Source: an uncultured Oscillospiraceae bacterium (GTDB taxonomy: Bacteria; Bacillota; Clostridia; Oscillospirales; Acutalibacteraceae). Taken from it: a DNA stretch of 64,000 bases. The notes beneath the pieces are model-generated. The model had not been told where the DNA came from. It ran no database searches and worked only from the letters and a program-made list of their open reading frames with translations. Positions 9,026 through 17,747 of the stretch are shown one piece after another (the stretch's first letter is position 1; each line of letters starts with the position of its first letter). The stretch spans positions 11,156 to 75,155 of the forward strand of contig CAJJLZ010000011.1 in assembly GCA_905192745.1 (NCBI GenBank), read 5' to 3'. The position numbers were made by a program, and so were the translations under genes.

Positions 9026-9354
9026 TCTCTGGTTTTTGCTGACTTCCGACGGCTGGCGGCGAAAAAAGCGCTGGCTTCCTCCGGAAAGTCGTTTTCTTCC
9101 TTCAGGCGACGGATTTCTTTATCCTGCTCCTTAACCCGATTACGCAGCATGGTAATTTCTTCTGACAGGCTCATTGCACTGGCAGGGGTATGGGAACCTT
9201 CCCCAGTATCCAGCTTACCAGCTCTTACGGCTTTCAGCCATGTATGGATGGTTCCTTCAGGGATACCTAATTCTTTAGCAGCCTTAGCGCCGCCGATTTC
9301 TTTGGCAAGTTTTACTGCCTGTACTTTGTATTCATGGCCATATTTTCGTGCCAC
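9022..9354 (-). CDS. IS3-family transposase OrfA (helix-turn-helix)
   Basis: 110 residues. The N-terminal HTH is MARKYGHEYKVQAVKLAKEI...AAKELGIPEGTIHTWLK, followed by a leucine-zipper-like coiled coil (EEITMLRNRVKEQDKEIRRL). OrfA binds the element's ends and regulates transposition together with OrfB. The ribosome site GGAGG lies just before ATG 9354. Confidence 0.9.
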   Translation of the reverse strand: MARKYGHEYKVQAVKLAKEIGGAKAAKELGIPEGTIHTWLKAVRAGKLDTGEGSHTPASAMSLSEEITMLRNRVKEQDKEIRRLKEENDFPEEASAFFAASRRKSAKTRE

Positions 9355-9387
9355 TTTGAATACCTCCTTATTCTCTTGGTTTTATTA

Positions 9388-9413
9388 TGAAATCCTTGAG
9401 AATAAGCTGTCAA
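9388..9413. repeat. IS3 right terminal inverted repeat
   Basis: Reads TTGACAGCTTATTCTCAAGG plus six bases on the minus strand and pairs with 8117-8142; two further bases (AG) also match outside. Confidence 0.8.
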
Positions 9414-9527
9414 CTTTTTTATACCACACCAAACAATTAATGACAATCTATGTATACTCGCACATCATCCAATCGAAATTGAATGCGCATTCATTAATTC
9501 TACATTTTTATTTATCTTTTTCCACCT

Positions 9528-9547
9528 CAAACTTTTGCAAAAGTTTG
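9528..9547. repeat. Perfect 20-bp palindrome at the island boundary
   Basis: CAAACTTTTGCAAAAGTTTG is a perfect inverted repeat with no loop. It sits between the IS element and queA, right where composition changes. Possible roles are a recombinase core site, a protein-binding site or part of a repeat family; none is proven. Confidence 0.6.
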
Positions 9548-9623
9548 GGCCAAAAACGCCCTTTTTCCCCGATTTTGCCCCCAAAACGCCCAAAAAGCTG
9601 TTTCTAAAATTAAACCTTCAAAA

Positions 9624-9665
9624 CCCACAAAATCCCAGTAATACTGCGCTTTTGCGGGCTTTTTT
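9624..9665. terminator. Terminator after queA, better oriented for the plus strand
   Basis: CCCACAAAA at 9624-9632 pairs with TTTTGCGGG at 9650-9658 with one mismatch. A T-run follows on the plus strand (9660-9665) and shorter Ts on the minus strand, so it can close queA. Confidence 0.55.
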
Positions 9666-9682
9666 CTACTCAAAATTTTTAC

Positions 9683-10756
<1,074 letters not shown>

Positions 10757-10972
10757 ATCTGGTTCCTCGTTTCACATCTCAGTTGGTTTCCCCTGATTTT
10801 TCACCTATTCATCATAGCAGGGAATCCGTTCCTCCGCAAGAGGGGGATTCCACAGAAGAGCAGAAAAAAGAATAGAAAGCAAATCCAATAGCAAACCGTC
10901 GGCATCCGGAAAGCCGACAACAAAAAACGGAGAAAATTGGAAACGCTCATCGGTAAATATCCGGAAATGCTA

Positions 10973-11001
10973 TTGATATTCCTTATACTTTATTGTATAA
11001 T
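10973..11001 (+). promoter_or_regulatory. Sigma-A promoter for the secreted toxin-like gene
   Basis: TTGATA at 10973-10978, a 17-base spacer, and a perfect TATAAT at 10996-11001. The expected transcript start near 11008 makes the upstream TTG at 11012 leaderless and supports the start at 11042. Confidence 0.75.
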
Positions 11002-11041
11002 GTAGAAAAACTTGGGATATTTAGTTAAAGACGGAAGCTTT

Positions 11042-13657
11042 TTGAAAAAACTGCAAAATCAGTTGGCGGTATTTCTTCTGTGCTTTTCCATGCTTTTTTC
11101 CAGTACGTCTTCCGTTCTGGCGGCAGACACACCTTCCTCCGATGTTCCTTCTTCTGAGCCGGCCGCTTCAGAAAATTTGACGGCGGAAGAAGCCCCTTCC
11201 CCGGTCTCGGAGTACGACGCTGCGTACTGCGACGTGGACGAGCTTCCCGAAAACGTCCGCAGTCTTGTCGCCCAGAGTCTCGAAACGGCGGGCGAAAGCA
11301 CGGCGAACGAACAAAAAATCTATCTTTCCTCCGCGCAGGACGCCGAAATCCCCGCGGAGGAGCAACTGAATCAGCTGCGAATAGAAGACCCGGCAACCGG
11401 AACGGGAACCATGGAAATCTATTCGGTTCCCATCAAATATCTGGACGCGGACGGAAAGGTACGGTTCATCGACACCTCGCTGACCCCGGTTCCGGCCGTT
11501 TTGAGCGTTGATGCGGAAGTTGATGCGGAAACGGATTATGTATATCAAAACGCCGCCAACGCTTTCCGGACGCTGTTTGCACGCACGGCGGACGACGGCG
11601 TACAGGCCGACGGCGATTTCCGCCTGTCCGTTGCCGATCCCTGCGCGCAAAACGCGGAGGCCGTGGCGGCGGAGGAAGAAAACGGCGCGGGCAAGGTGCG
11701 GTATCCCGGCGCGTTCGGGGCGGATACCGCAGTGGAGTACGTCAACACCGAAGCCGGCGTGAAGGAAAACATTGTTTTGAATTCCAACATCGGCCGGAAC
11801 CGCTTCGATTTCTGTTTTGAATCCGAAACCTGCGTTCCGATGCTGACGGAAGACGGCACCCGCGCCTATGTCGTGGACAAAAACAATCCGGACGAGATAA
11901 AATACTGGTTCTCCAGCATCTACGCCTACGATTCCTGGCTGCCGGAGGATCCGGATCAGCCGCAGGGCGATTTTCGCCATTTCAACGAAGAAGGGGTCTA
12001 CGAACTCGCCCCGCTGGGAGAAAACCGGTGGAAGCTCACCGTGGTCGTCCCGGCGGAATACCTGAACCATCCCGATCTCGTATACCCGGTCACGATCGAT
12101 CCCTCATACACGACGACGGCCGTCCCCAACGGCAGTTCGGTGGTTTCCGACGTCTTTTTTGATGAAAACGGAACCCGTTACAACACGGATTATCTGCGGT
12201 TCGGGAACACCGCCGAAGGGACAATCGATTCCTATATCCGTTTCAGTTCTTTCAAAAGCCACATGCCGGTGAACGCGGAAGTCGTCGATGCTACGATGAC
12301 TTTCAAGTTTCGGAGCGGGCAGACCACCGGTGATAACGGAAAGCTGACGCGGGTTACTTCAAGCTGGTTGCAAAGCTCCACCTCCCGGCCAAGCTACAGC
12401 ACCGACATAACCGCCACCGCCTCCAAAAATTATGTGAATTCCTATATTGACAGTTACACCTTCAACGTTTACGAATTCGCCTACAAGTGGCAGACCAGCT
12501 ATTATCAGAATATGGGCGTCCGGCTGACCTACGCCTCCGGTATGCTGGACTATAATTCCGTTGTATCGTCCAACGGCGAAGCGGCCAGAGCCCCTCAGTT
12601 GCAGGTCAAATATCAGCTTCTCAGCGCCACGCCGGGAATTACGAGCGGCGCCGTTTATTGGATTCGCAACGCTGTCAATCACGGCAGTTCCACCGCACCC
12701 CGTAATTATCTGGATATTACGAAAAACTCGACCGAAAACGGAGCCGCCGCACAGCTGTATATGTACACCGGCTATTACTCGGAACGCTGGCAGATCACAT
12801 ATATGGGAAACGGCTATTATTCTATCAAGGCGATTCTTCCCACCACGCTCCCCACCCCCAAGAGTATGATGCTGGATGGCCGAAGCAACTGCGTGGCCGG
12901 AGCGCAGGTCGTTATCTACGACCAGACCTCCTATTACGGAGAACTGGCCAGTTCTCTTCAATGGCGGATCGTGAAGCTGAGCAATGGAAGCTATCAGTTT
13001 ATCCCCAAACGAAATACAGGGGTGGCCTTAAGCGTTTCGGGTACCAGCGCCAGCAATAACCCGGCCGTCAAACTGGCTGTCAAAAACGCTTCCTCTTCCA
13101 GTCAGCAGTGGGCGCTCGAAAAAGTGGAATTCGGCGCAGCGTGGGAGTTGCAGAAACTAGAAAAGGGGCCACCCAATTGTATGGGTTATGCTTTAAACAA
13201 ACTCACGCTGGGAGTAGATGAATCAAATGCCCTTCTGAAGAATTATATAATTGAAAATAATGTAAGCAGTGATAATTTTAATAATCTAAACTATTTTCAG
13301 GATACTATGGAAAACGTACTTTTTGAGTATGTAAGAAAGGATTTAAGCCGTTCCATTCGACCTATTGGAGGTCCAACTGCCACAATCAGTCAAAACGAAT
13401 ACCGACTTTGTATGCGAGTCGGTATCGCTGACTCGAAATATGATGCTCATTTTTGGGTTCAAGATATTACAGGCGCTTGGGGAGAGAAAAATGGTGAACT
13501 TGATGTACAGCATGATCCTGTTTTCACTCATCCGACATATGCAGATTGGGACAAGCCGGAATATTATAAAGAATCTATATTCTCACCGATCGAGATTCGA
13601 TGGCTGCCCAATTGGTATAACAGTGAAACAAGATATTATGCCGCTACATTATCATGA
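11042..13657 (+). CDS. Secreted modular protein: signal peptide, DNRLRE region, ricin-type lectin, C-terminal Cys/His domain (toxin-like)
   Basis: 871 residues from a TTG start at 11042. LKKLQNQLAVFLLCFSMLFS...VLA-AD is a signal peptide. Residues about 20-350 resemble the N-terminal region of Firmicutes RHS/WapA-like surface proteins (KYLDADGKVRFIDTSL; LVYPVTIDPS). About 355-530 is a DNRLRE-type beta domain (TDYLRFG...SYIRFSSFK). About 535-700 is a ricin-B-like lectin with WQITYMGNGYYSIK and QQWALE repeats. The last ~165 residues are encoded by noticeably more AT-rich DNA and carry NCMGYAL (Cys713) and DAHFWVQDITGAWGEKNG (His803), a Cys-His pattern suggestive of a papain/NlpC-like peptidase or amidase. 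The change in base composition and the relics of this tail downstream point to a swappable toxin tip. Catalysis is inferred only. Confidence 0.75.
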   Translation: MKKLQNQLAVFLLCFSMLFSSTSSVLAADTPSSDVPSSEPAASENLTAEEAPSPVSEYDAAYCDVDELPENVRSLVAQSLETAGESTANEQKIYLSSAQDAEIPAEEQLNQLRIEDPATGTGTMEIYSVPIKYLDADGKVRFIDTSLTPVPAVLSVDAEVDAETDYVYQNAANAFRTLFARTADDGVQADGDFRLSVADPCAQNAEAVAAEEENGAGKVRYPGAFGADTAVEYVNTEAGVKENIVLNSNIGRNRFDFCFESETCVPMLTEDGTRAYVVDKNNPDEIKYWFSSIYAYDSWLPEDPDQPQGDFRHFNEEGVYELAPLGENRWKLTVVVPAEYLNHPDLVYPVTIDPSYTTTAVPNGSSVVSDVFFDENGTRYNTDYLRFGNTAEGTIDSYIRFSSFKSHMPVNAEVVDATMTFKFRSGQTTGDNGKLTRVTSSWLQSSTSRPSYSTDITATASKNYVNSYIDSYTFNVYEFAYKWQTSYYQNMGVRLTYASGMLDYNSVVSSNGEAARAPQLQVKYQLLSATPGITSGAVYWIRNAVNHGSSTAPRNYLDITKNSTENGAAAQLYMYTGYYSERWQITYMGNGYYSIKAILPTTLPTPKSMMLDGRSNCVAGAQVVIYDQTSYYGELASSLQWRIVKLSNGSYQFIPKRNTGVALSVSGTSASNNPAVKLAVKNASSSSQQWALEKVEFGAAWELQKLEKGPPNCMGYALNKLTLGVDESNALLKNYIIENNVSSDNFNNLNYFQDTMENVLFEYVRKDLSRSIRPIGGPTATISQNEYRLCMRVGIADSKYDAHFWVQDITGAWGEKNGELDVQHDPVFTHPTYADWDKPEYYKESIFSPIEIRWLPNWYNSETRYYAATLS

Positions 13658-13674
13658 TGTGGAGGGAGATTGCT

Positions 13675-14427
13675 GTGAATAAAAGAGTTTTCTGTTTTTT
13701 AATCACATTTATAATACTTGCGTTCGTCGGATGCTCCTGCAAGTCGCATCCTTCCAGCGGCGAAAACTCTGCAAGTACCCCGATGGACGCCTATCTTGAA
13801 GAAGGAGAAAAGGCGACGAAGGCTTTTCTGAAAACATCCACAAAAAAAGCCTATTCCAAAGTTATCAAAACAACTTACAGTGAAGAGATTATATTTTCAA
13901 AAATGAAACCGAATTATTTAAAAGACGTCGGAGCTTCTTTCTCTTTCCTGCCGGATATTCATGATTTTGAGGTATATGAATTCCCCTCTATCGAATGTCT
14001 GCGCCGAGTGGATGATAACCACTATTACGCCCTGTATCAAACGTCGGAGGGCGGGTTGCTTTACGTCTTTTTTGATTCGAACTACCATTACAGCCATACG
14101 GCTTATATGAAAAAATCTCTCTCCTACTCGGATTTTTCCGGTATTCGGATTGGCTCCTCCGCAGAAGAGGTAAACCGTGTTGATCCGGCGGTAAACAGCA
14201 TTTTGCAGTATGGAATCTCAAACAACGATGGGGAATACATCTCCTCCTTCCACATTTTGAAAGACGGCCTGCTTGGAATTATCTTTGAAAAAGAGGAAAA
14301 CGGTGAAACTTATAAAGTAAAGGACATGGGACTGATCGAAGATTTTAAGTATGAGCTCAAATTTGAAGGGAGTTCCGATACTTGGGTTATGGATTTCCGC
14401 ATTCTCCCGCAGGATTATATTTCGTAA
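13675..14427 (+). CDS. Lipoprotein, immunity-like paralogue 1
   Basis: 251 residues from GTG 13675, with GGAGGGAG upstream; the frame also opens at 13654 but lacks the signal there. NKRVFCFLITFIILAFVGCSC is a lipoprotein signal with lipobox FVGC. The mature part has no recognised domain. It shares with its two downstream paralogues the core LRRVDDNHYYALYQTSEGGL and the C-terminus DFRILPQDYIS. It starts 17 bases after the toxin-like gene. Position, tandem paralogy and surface anchoring fit an immunity protein against an extracellular, envelope-acting effector, which is inference. The 377 bases 13993-14369 are identical to 15683-16059 in paralogue 3. Confidence 0.7.
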   Translation: MNKRVFCFLITFIILAFVGCSCKSHPSSGENSASTPMDAYLEEGEKATKAFLKTSTKKAYSKVIKTTYSEEIIFSKMKPNYLKDVGASFSFLPDIHDFEVYEFPSIECLRRVDDNHYYALYQTSEGGLLYVFFDSNYHYSHTAYMKKSLSYSDFSGIRIGSSAEEVNRVDPAVNSILQYGISNNDGEYISSFHILKDGLLGIIFEKEENGETYKVKDMGLIEDFKYELKFEGSSDTWVMDFRILPQDYIS

Positions 14428-14433
14428 GCTTCC

Positions 14434-14474
14434 GGGTTTATCGGAGGGGATATCTGCTCCCCTCCGATAAACCC
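14434..14474 (+). terminator. Large hairpin after lipoprotein 1
   Basis: A perfect 17-bp stem, GGGTTTATCGGAGGGGA against TCCCCTCCGATAAACCC, with loop TATCTGC. No T-run follows, so it is a stabilising or weak terminator hairpin. An identical copy lies at 15303-15343. Confidence 0.6.
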
Positions 14475-14477
14475 AAT

Positions 14478-14512
14478 CGACATATGCGGATTGGGACAAG
14501 CCGGAATATTAT
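14478..14512 (+). pseudogene. Relic of toxin 3' end, copy A
   Basis: 35 bases match 13533-13567 of the toxin-like gene at 34 positions. In frame they encode TYADWDKPEYY, and the frame runs on as PDLKGDCCE to a stop overlapping the next lipoprotein gene. This looks like the leftover end of a displaced toxin tip. Confidence 0.7.
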
Positions 14513-14534
14513 CCTGATTTGAAAGGAGATTGCT

Positions 14535-15296
14535 GTGAATAGAAAAATTTTCTGTTTCTTTACTGTTTTTATAATACTTGCGTTCGTCGGATGCTCCTGC
14601 AAAACGACCTTTTCTATGCCTTACAGTGAAACAACTCGTCCGGAAAGTGAGTCTAGCATGGACAAATCTGAAGAATCTTTTCGTCAGGAACGAAACCAAA
14701 AACAGGAAATCATTCTAAATCGAAATAGCACGGACTCCTATAAAAGCCTGCTAACCCACACTTACAGCGAAGAGCAGGTTTTCCTTAAGCCGCTGACAGG
14801 ACTGCGGTTTTATAACCCTGCCTACGGCTACCAGCAGTGGATGTATATTTTAGAAGAAGAAATGCCTGTAGAACTGCTTCGCCGTACAAGCGAAAAGACT
14901 GCATATACCATTTATCAAACATCCGAAGGCGGTTTGTTCTATGCCTTCTTTATTGACGAATACGGATATTGGACTTACAGCCATGGTGCATACATGAAAA
15001 AAGCCCTGACAAAATCGGATTTTGACTTCGTAAAAGAGGGTACCAACTCGGCGGAGGTACAGCGTATTGATCCGGTCACCAAGGTTTATATTTCCTGTTA
15101 TGAAGATGCGGAAGAACCCCTATCCTACCATCTTTTGAAAGATGGTATACTCTGTATCCGATATACCCGCTCCGAAAGCGATTTGACGGTGCAAAGCATG
15201 GAGTTCGGCGAAGATTTCGTGCTTGCCTCCCCCATACAAACCGAGCCCCCTATCACTTACGACTTCCGCATTCTCCCGCAGGATTATATCTCGTAA
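14535..15296 (+). CDS. Lipoprotein, immunity-like paralogue 2
   Basis: 253 residues from GTG 14535, with AAAGGAG upstream. The signal is NRKIFCFFTVFIILAFVGCSC, with Cys after FVG. It is the most diverged of the three: it keeps LRRTSEKTAYTIYQTSEGGL and DFRILPQDYIS, but the N-terminal mature region and the middle differ. Divergence with a conserved frame is what one expects of immunity variants with different partners. It is flanked on both sides by the 147-bp repeat. No enzyme motif was found. Confidence 0.68.
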   Translation: MNRKIFCFFTVFIILAFVGCSCKTTFSMPYSETTRPESESSMDKSEESFRQERNQKQEIILNRNSTDSYKSLLTHTYSEEQVFLKPLTGLRFYNPAYGYQQWMYILEEEMPVELLRRTSEKTAYTIYQTSEGGLFYAFFIDEYGYWTYSHGAYMKKALTKSDFDFVKEGTNSAEVQRIDPVTKVYISCYEDAEEPLSYHLLKDGILCIRYTRSESDLTVQSMEFGEDFVLASPIQTEPPITYDFRILPQDYIS

Positions 15297-15302
15297 GCTT
15301 CC

Positions 15303-15343
15303 GGGTTTATCGGAGGGGATATCTGCTCCCCTCCGATAAACCC
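15303..15343 (+). terminator. Large hairpin after lipoprotein 2
   Basis: Identical to 14434-14474: 17-bp perfect stem and 7-base loop, without a T-run. Confidence 0.6.
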
Positions 15344-15346
15344 AAT

Positions 15347-15381
15347 CGACATATGCGGATTGGGACAAGCCGGAATATTAT
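15347..15381 (+). pseudogene. Relic of toxin 3' end, copy B
   Basis: Identical to copy A at 14478-14512 and again 34/35 to the toxin gene. It precedes lipoprotein 3. Confidence 0.7.
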
Positions 15382-15403
15382 CCTGATTTGAAAGGAGATT
15401 GCT

Positions 15404-16117
15404 GTGAATAAAAGAGTTTTCTGTTTTTTAATCACATTTATAATACTTGCGTTCGTCGGATGCTCCTGCAAGTCGCATCCTTCCAGCGGCGAAAGCTCTG
15501 CAAGTACCCCGATGGATGCTTTCCTGAAAACATCCACAAAAAAAGCCCATTCCAAAGTTATCAGAACGACATATAACGAAAAGGAAATTTTTGAAAAAAT
15601 CCCTCCCAATTTCTCGGTTAATATTGGACAATCTTTCCGTATAATGGCACAAGACTTTAGCGAATACATGGAGATTCCTGTTGAATGTCTGCGCCGAGTG
15701 GATGATAACCACTATTACGCCCTGTATCAAACGTCGGAGGGCGGGTTGCTTTACGTCTTTTTTGATTCGAACTACCATTACAGCCATACGGCTTATATGA
15801 AAAAATCTCTCTCCTACTCGGATTTTTCCGGTATTCGGATTGGCTCCTCCGCAGAAGAGGTAAACCGTGTTGATCCGGCGGTAAACAGCATTTTGCAGTA
15901 TGGAATCTCAAACAACGATGGGGAATACATCTCCTCCTTCCACATTTTGAAAGACGGCCTGCTTGGAATTATCTTTGAAAAAGAGGAAAACGGTGAAACT
16001 TATAAAGTAAAGGACATGGGACTGATCGAAGATTTTAAGTATGAGCTCAAATTTGAAGGAAATGCCAACAGTTGGGTTATGGATTTCCGCATTCTCCCGC
16101 AGGATTATATTGGATAA
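15404..16117 (+). CDS. Lipoprotein, immunity-like paralogue 3
   Basis: 237 residues from GTG 15404. The first ~35 residues are almost those of paralogue 1 (NKRVFCFLITFIILAFVGCS), the next ~55 are diverged, and from LRRVDDNHYY onward the DNA is identical to paralogue 1 for 377 bases. This mosaic shows recent recombination or gene conversion, with variation confined to the N-terminal mature region. That region is therefore a candidate for partner specificity. A strong hairpin follows at 16144-16184. Confidence 0.7.
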   Translation: MNKRVFCFLITFIILAFVGCSCKSHPSSGESSASTPMDAFLKTSTKKAHSKVIRTTYNEKEIFEKIPPNFSVNIGQSFRIMAQDFSEYMEIPVECLRRVDDNHYYALYQTSEGGLLYVFFDSNYHYSHTAYMKKSLSYSDFSGIRIGSSAEEVNRVDPAVNSILQYGISNNDGEYISSFHILKDGLLGIIFEKEENGETYKVKDMGLIEDFKYELKFEGNANSWVMDFRILPQDYIG

Positions 16118-16143
16118 ACTGCCGGCAATCCTTCCTCACGAAA

Positions 16144-16184
16144 CGAACACCCCGGCGGAAACAGCGCGTCCGCCGGGGTGTTCG
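16144..16184 (+). terminator. Hairpin ending the toxin/lipoprotein locus
   Basis: A perfect 16-bp stem, CGAACACCCCGGCGGA at 16144-16159 with TCCGCCGGGGTGTTCG at 16169-16184. The T-run is poor. Confidence 0.65.
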
Positions 16185-16229
16185 TCAACCAATACAAAAT
16201 GCCTGAGGAATCCCCGGAAAACTTATATT

Positions 16230-16258
16230 TGACAAGTACGGCGGGGAATGGTACAATA
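16230..16258 (+). promoter_or_regulatory. Promoter of the lysine riboswitch/asd operon
   Basis: Perfect TTGACA at 16230-16235, 17 bases, TACAAT at 16253-16258. Transcription would start about 20 bases before the riboswitch aptamer. Confidence 0.85.
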
Positions 16259-16283
16259 CCACCAACAATCGCATAATATATAG

Positions 16284-16455
16284 CAAGGAATAGAGGCGCG
16301 CCGCACGAAGAGTAACCGTGGGAGACACCGGGTCGGAGATCACGGACGAAAGGCGTCGGCGCCGAAGGGCGGTTTTCCCGGAGGAAATCGTTCCCTGGAC
16401 ATGCGGTAAAGAATCGTATGGCTGTCATCACCGAGTGATGGAGCGCTATTCTCGC
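16284..16455 (+). ncRNA. Lysine riboswitch (L-box) aptamer
   Basis: The segment follows the L-box consensus in order: AATAGAGGCGCG, GAAGAGTAACC, GGGAGA, GAAAGGCGTCGGCGCCGAAG, CCTGGACATGCGG, TATGGCTGTCAT, and closing GGAGCGCTATTCTCG. The outer P1 pairs AATAGAG with CTATTCT. It precedes asd-dapA-dapB, the expected regulon. Lysine binding should favour the downstream terminator at 16517-16540. Confidence 0.95.
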
Positions 16456-16516
16456 GAAGGACGCGGCCCTTCTCCGCCGTACTCCTCCCGTTGAAGAACC
16501 TTCATTTTGTGACGGC

Positions 16517-16540
16517 AGCCGGTTTATGACCGGCTTTTTT
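16517..16540 (+). terminator. Riboswitch expression-platform terminator
   Basis: AGCCGGT, loop TTATG, ACCGGCT, then a T-run to 16540, 48 bases before the asd start. Confidence 0.85.
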
Positions 16541-16587
16541 GTTGCCTTGTTATCCTTGCGGTATTGGATTGGAAAGGAATGGTCATC

Positions 16588-17679
16588 ATGGAGCATAATG
16601 GACACAGGAAGTTTAACGTCGGCATCATCGGATGCACAGGCATGGTTGGTCAGCGGTTTGCAGCCCTGCTGGAAAACCACCCCTGGTTCACCGTCACCGC
16701 GCTGGCCGCCAGCCCCCGCTCTGCCGGAAAAACCTATGCCGAAGCGGTCGGCAAACGCTGGGTAATGGATAAACCGATGCCCGCGGCGATGAAAAATATG
16801 CTCGTAAAGGACGCCTCGGATGTGGAAAGCGTCGCCAAAGACGTGGACTTTGTTTTCTGCGCCGTCGATATGCCGAAATCGGAAATCCGCGCGCTGGAAG
16901 AAGCCTATGCCAAGGCGGAGTGCCCGGTTGTTTCCAACAACAGCGCCCACCGCTTCACGCCGGACGTACCGATGGTCATTCCGGAGCTGAACCCTGAACA
17001 TATCGAAATCATTTCCGCCCAGCGGGCCCGGCTCGGCACCAAACGCGGCTTTATCTCGGTTAAATCCAACTGCTCGCTGCAAAGCTATGTTCCCGCCCTC
17101 TTCCCCCTCTCCCAATGGGGGGTGAACAAAGCGCTGGTCTGCACCTATCAGGCGATCTCCGGCGCGGGCAAAACCTTCGCCACCTGGCCGGAAATGGTGG
17201 ATAACGTGATTCCCTACATCGGCGGAGAAGAGGAAAAATCCGAGCAGGAGCCGCTGAAAATCTGGGGTAAAATCGAAAATGGGGAAATCGTCCCTGCCGC
17301 CTCCCCCGCTTTCACGGCCCAGTGCCTGCGGGTACCGGTGAGCAACGGCCATTTTGCGGCGGTGTACTGCAGCTTTGACAACAAGCCTTCGAAAGAGGAA
17401 ATTATCGAGACGTGGAAAGCCTTCCGCGGCCGCCCGCAGGAGCTGGAGCTTCCCAGCGCGCCGAAGCAGTTCCTCCACTATTATGAAGAGGACAATATGC
17501 CGCAGACCACCCTTTGCCGGGATCTGGAAGGCGGCATGGCCGTTTCCCTCGGCCGGCTGCGCGAGGATACCCAGTACGATTACAAATTTGTCGGCCTTTC
17601 CCACAACACGCTGCGGGGTGCGGCCGGCGGCGCGGTCCTTCTCGCGGAACTGCTCTGCGCCGAAGGCTATATGGACTGA
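16588..17679 (+). CDS. asd: Aspartate-semialdehyde dehydrogenase
   Basis: NADPH-dependent reduction of aspartyl phosphate to aspartate semialdehyde, the branch step to lysine, threonine and methionine. 363 residues from ATG 16588, placed 9 bases after GGAAAGGA; the frame also opens at 16564. Features are a Rossmann N-terminus (VGIIGCTGMVGQRFAALLENHP), catalytic Cys in VKSNCSLQSYVPAL, AISGAGKTF, the substrate-binding stretch RVPVSNGHFAAVY, and SHNTLRGAAGGAVLLAE. It belongs to the archaeal/fungal-type subgroup (SNCSLQ). It is first in the riboswitch-controlled operon. Confidence 0.96.
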   Translation: MEHNGHRKFNVGIIGCTGMVGQRFAALLENHPWFTVTALAASPRSAGKTYAEAVGKRWVMDKPMPAAMKNMLVKDASDVESVAKDVDFVFCAVDMPKSEIRALEEAYAKAECPVVSNNSAHRFTPDVPMVIPELNPEHIEIISAQRARLGTKRGFISVKSNCSLQSYVPALFPLSQWGVNKALVCTYQAISGAGKTFATWPEMVDNVIPYIGGEEEKSEQEPLKIWGKIENGEIVPAASPAFTAQCLRVPVSNGHFAAVYCSFDNKPSKEEIIETWKAFRGRPQELELPSAPKQFLHYYEEDNMPQTTLCRDLEGGMAVSLGRLREDTQYDYKFVGLSHNTLRGAAGGAVLLAELLCAEGYMD

Positions 17680-17747
17680 TTCTGTCCGGCAAACGGAACC
17701 CATTCCGACTGCGGGGATTTCCCCCGCTATGAAAGGATGAACGATCG

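Larger units (their letters stand above)
8115..9415 (-). mobile_element. IS3-family insertion sequence (about 1.3 kb)
   Basis: Two overlapping transposase frames are bounded by imperfect terminal inverted repeats. The left end runs from 8115 (AGTTGACACATTTTTCTCAA onward to 8142); the right end is 9388-9415. Over the 26 aligned inner bases 21 match. The total length of about 1301 bp is typical for IS3. No clear target-site duplication is visible (GATT on the left, TTTT on the right). It interrupts the 5' end of the integrase-like gene. Confidence 0.85.
9416..9682. other. Junction between AT-rich island and GC-rich core
   Basis: No gene. Composition changes here from AT-rich to the GC-rich background. 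It contains a perfect 20-bp palindrome and a terminator described separately. Confidence 0.6.
14395..14541 (+). repeat. 147-bp direct repeat, copy 1 (3' end of lipoprotein gene, hairpin, toxin-tail relic, next start)
   Basis: Nearly identical to 15264-15410 (one mismatch seen). The unit contains the end of a lipoprotein gene, a 17-bp hairpin, a 35-base relic of the toxin 3' coding sequence, and the ribosome site and GTG of the next lipoprotein gene. Confidence 0.85.
15264..15410 (+). repeat. 147-bp direct repeat, copy 2
   Basis: Second copy of 14395-14541, with the same order of elements. The pair brackets lipoprotein 2 as a duplicated cassette of about 869 bp. Confidence 0.85.

Noticed and set aside
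8111..9419. A target-site duplication around the IS3 element
   Set aside because: Flanks read GATT and TTTT; no 3-5 bp match that would be convincing.
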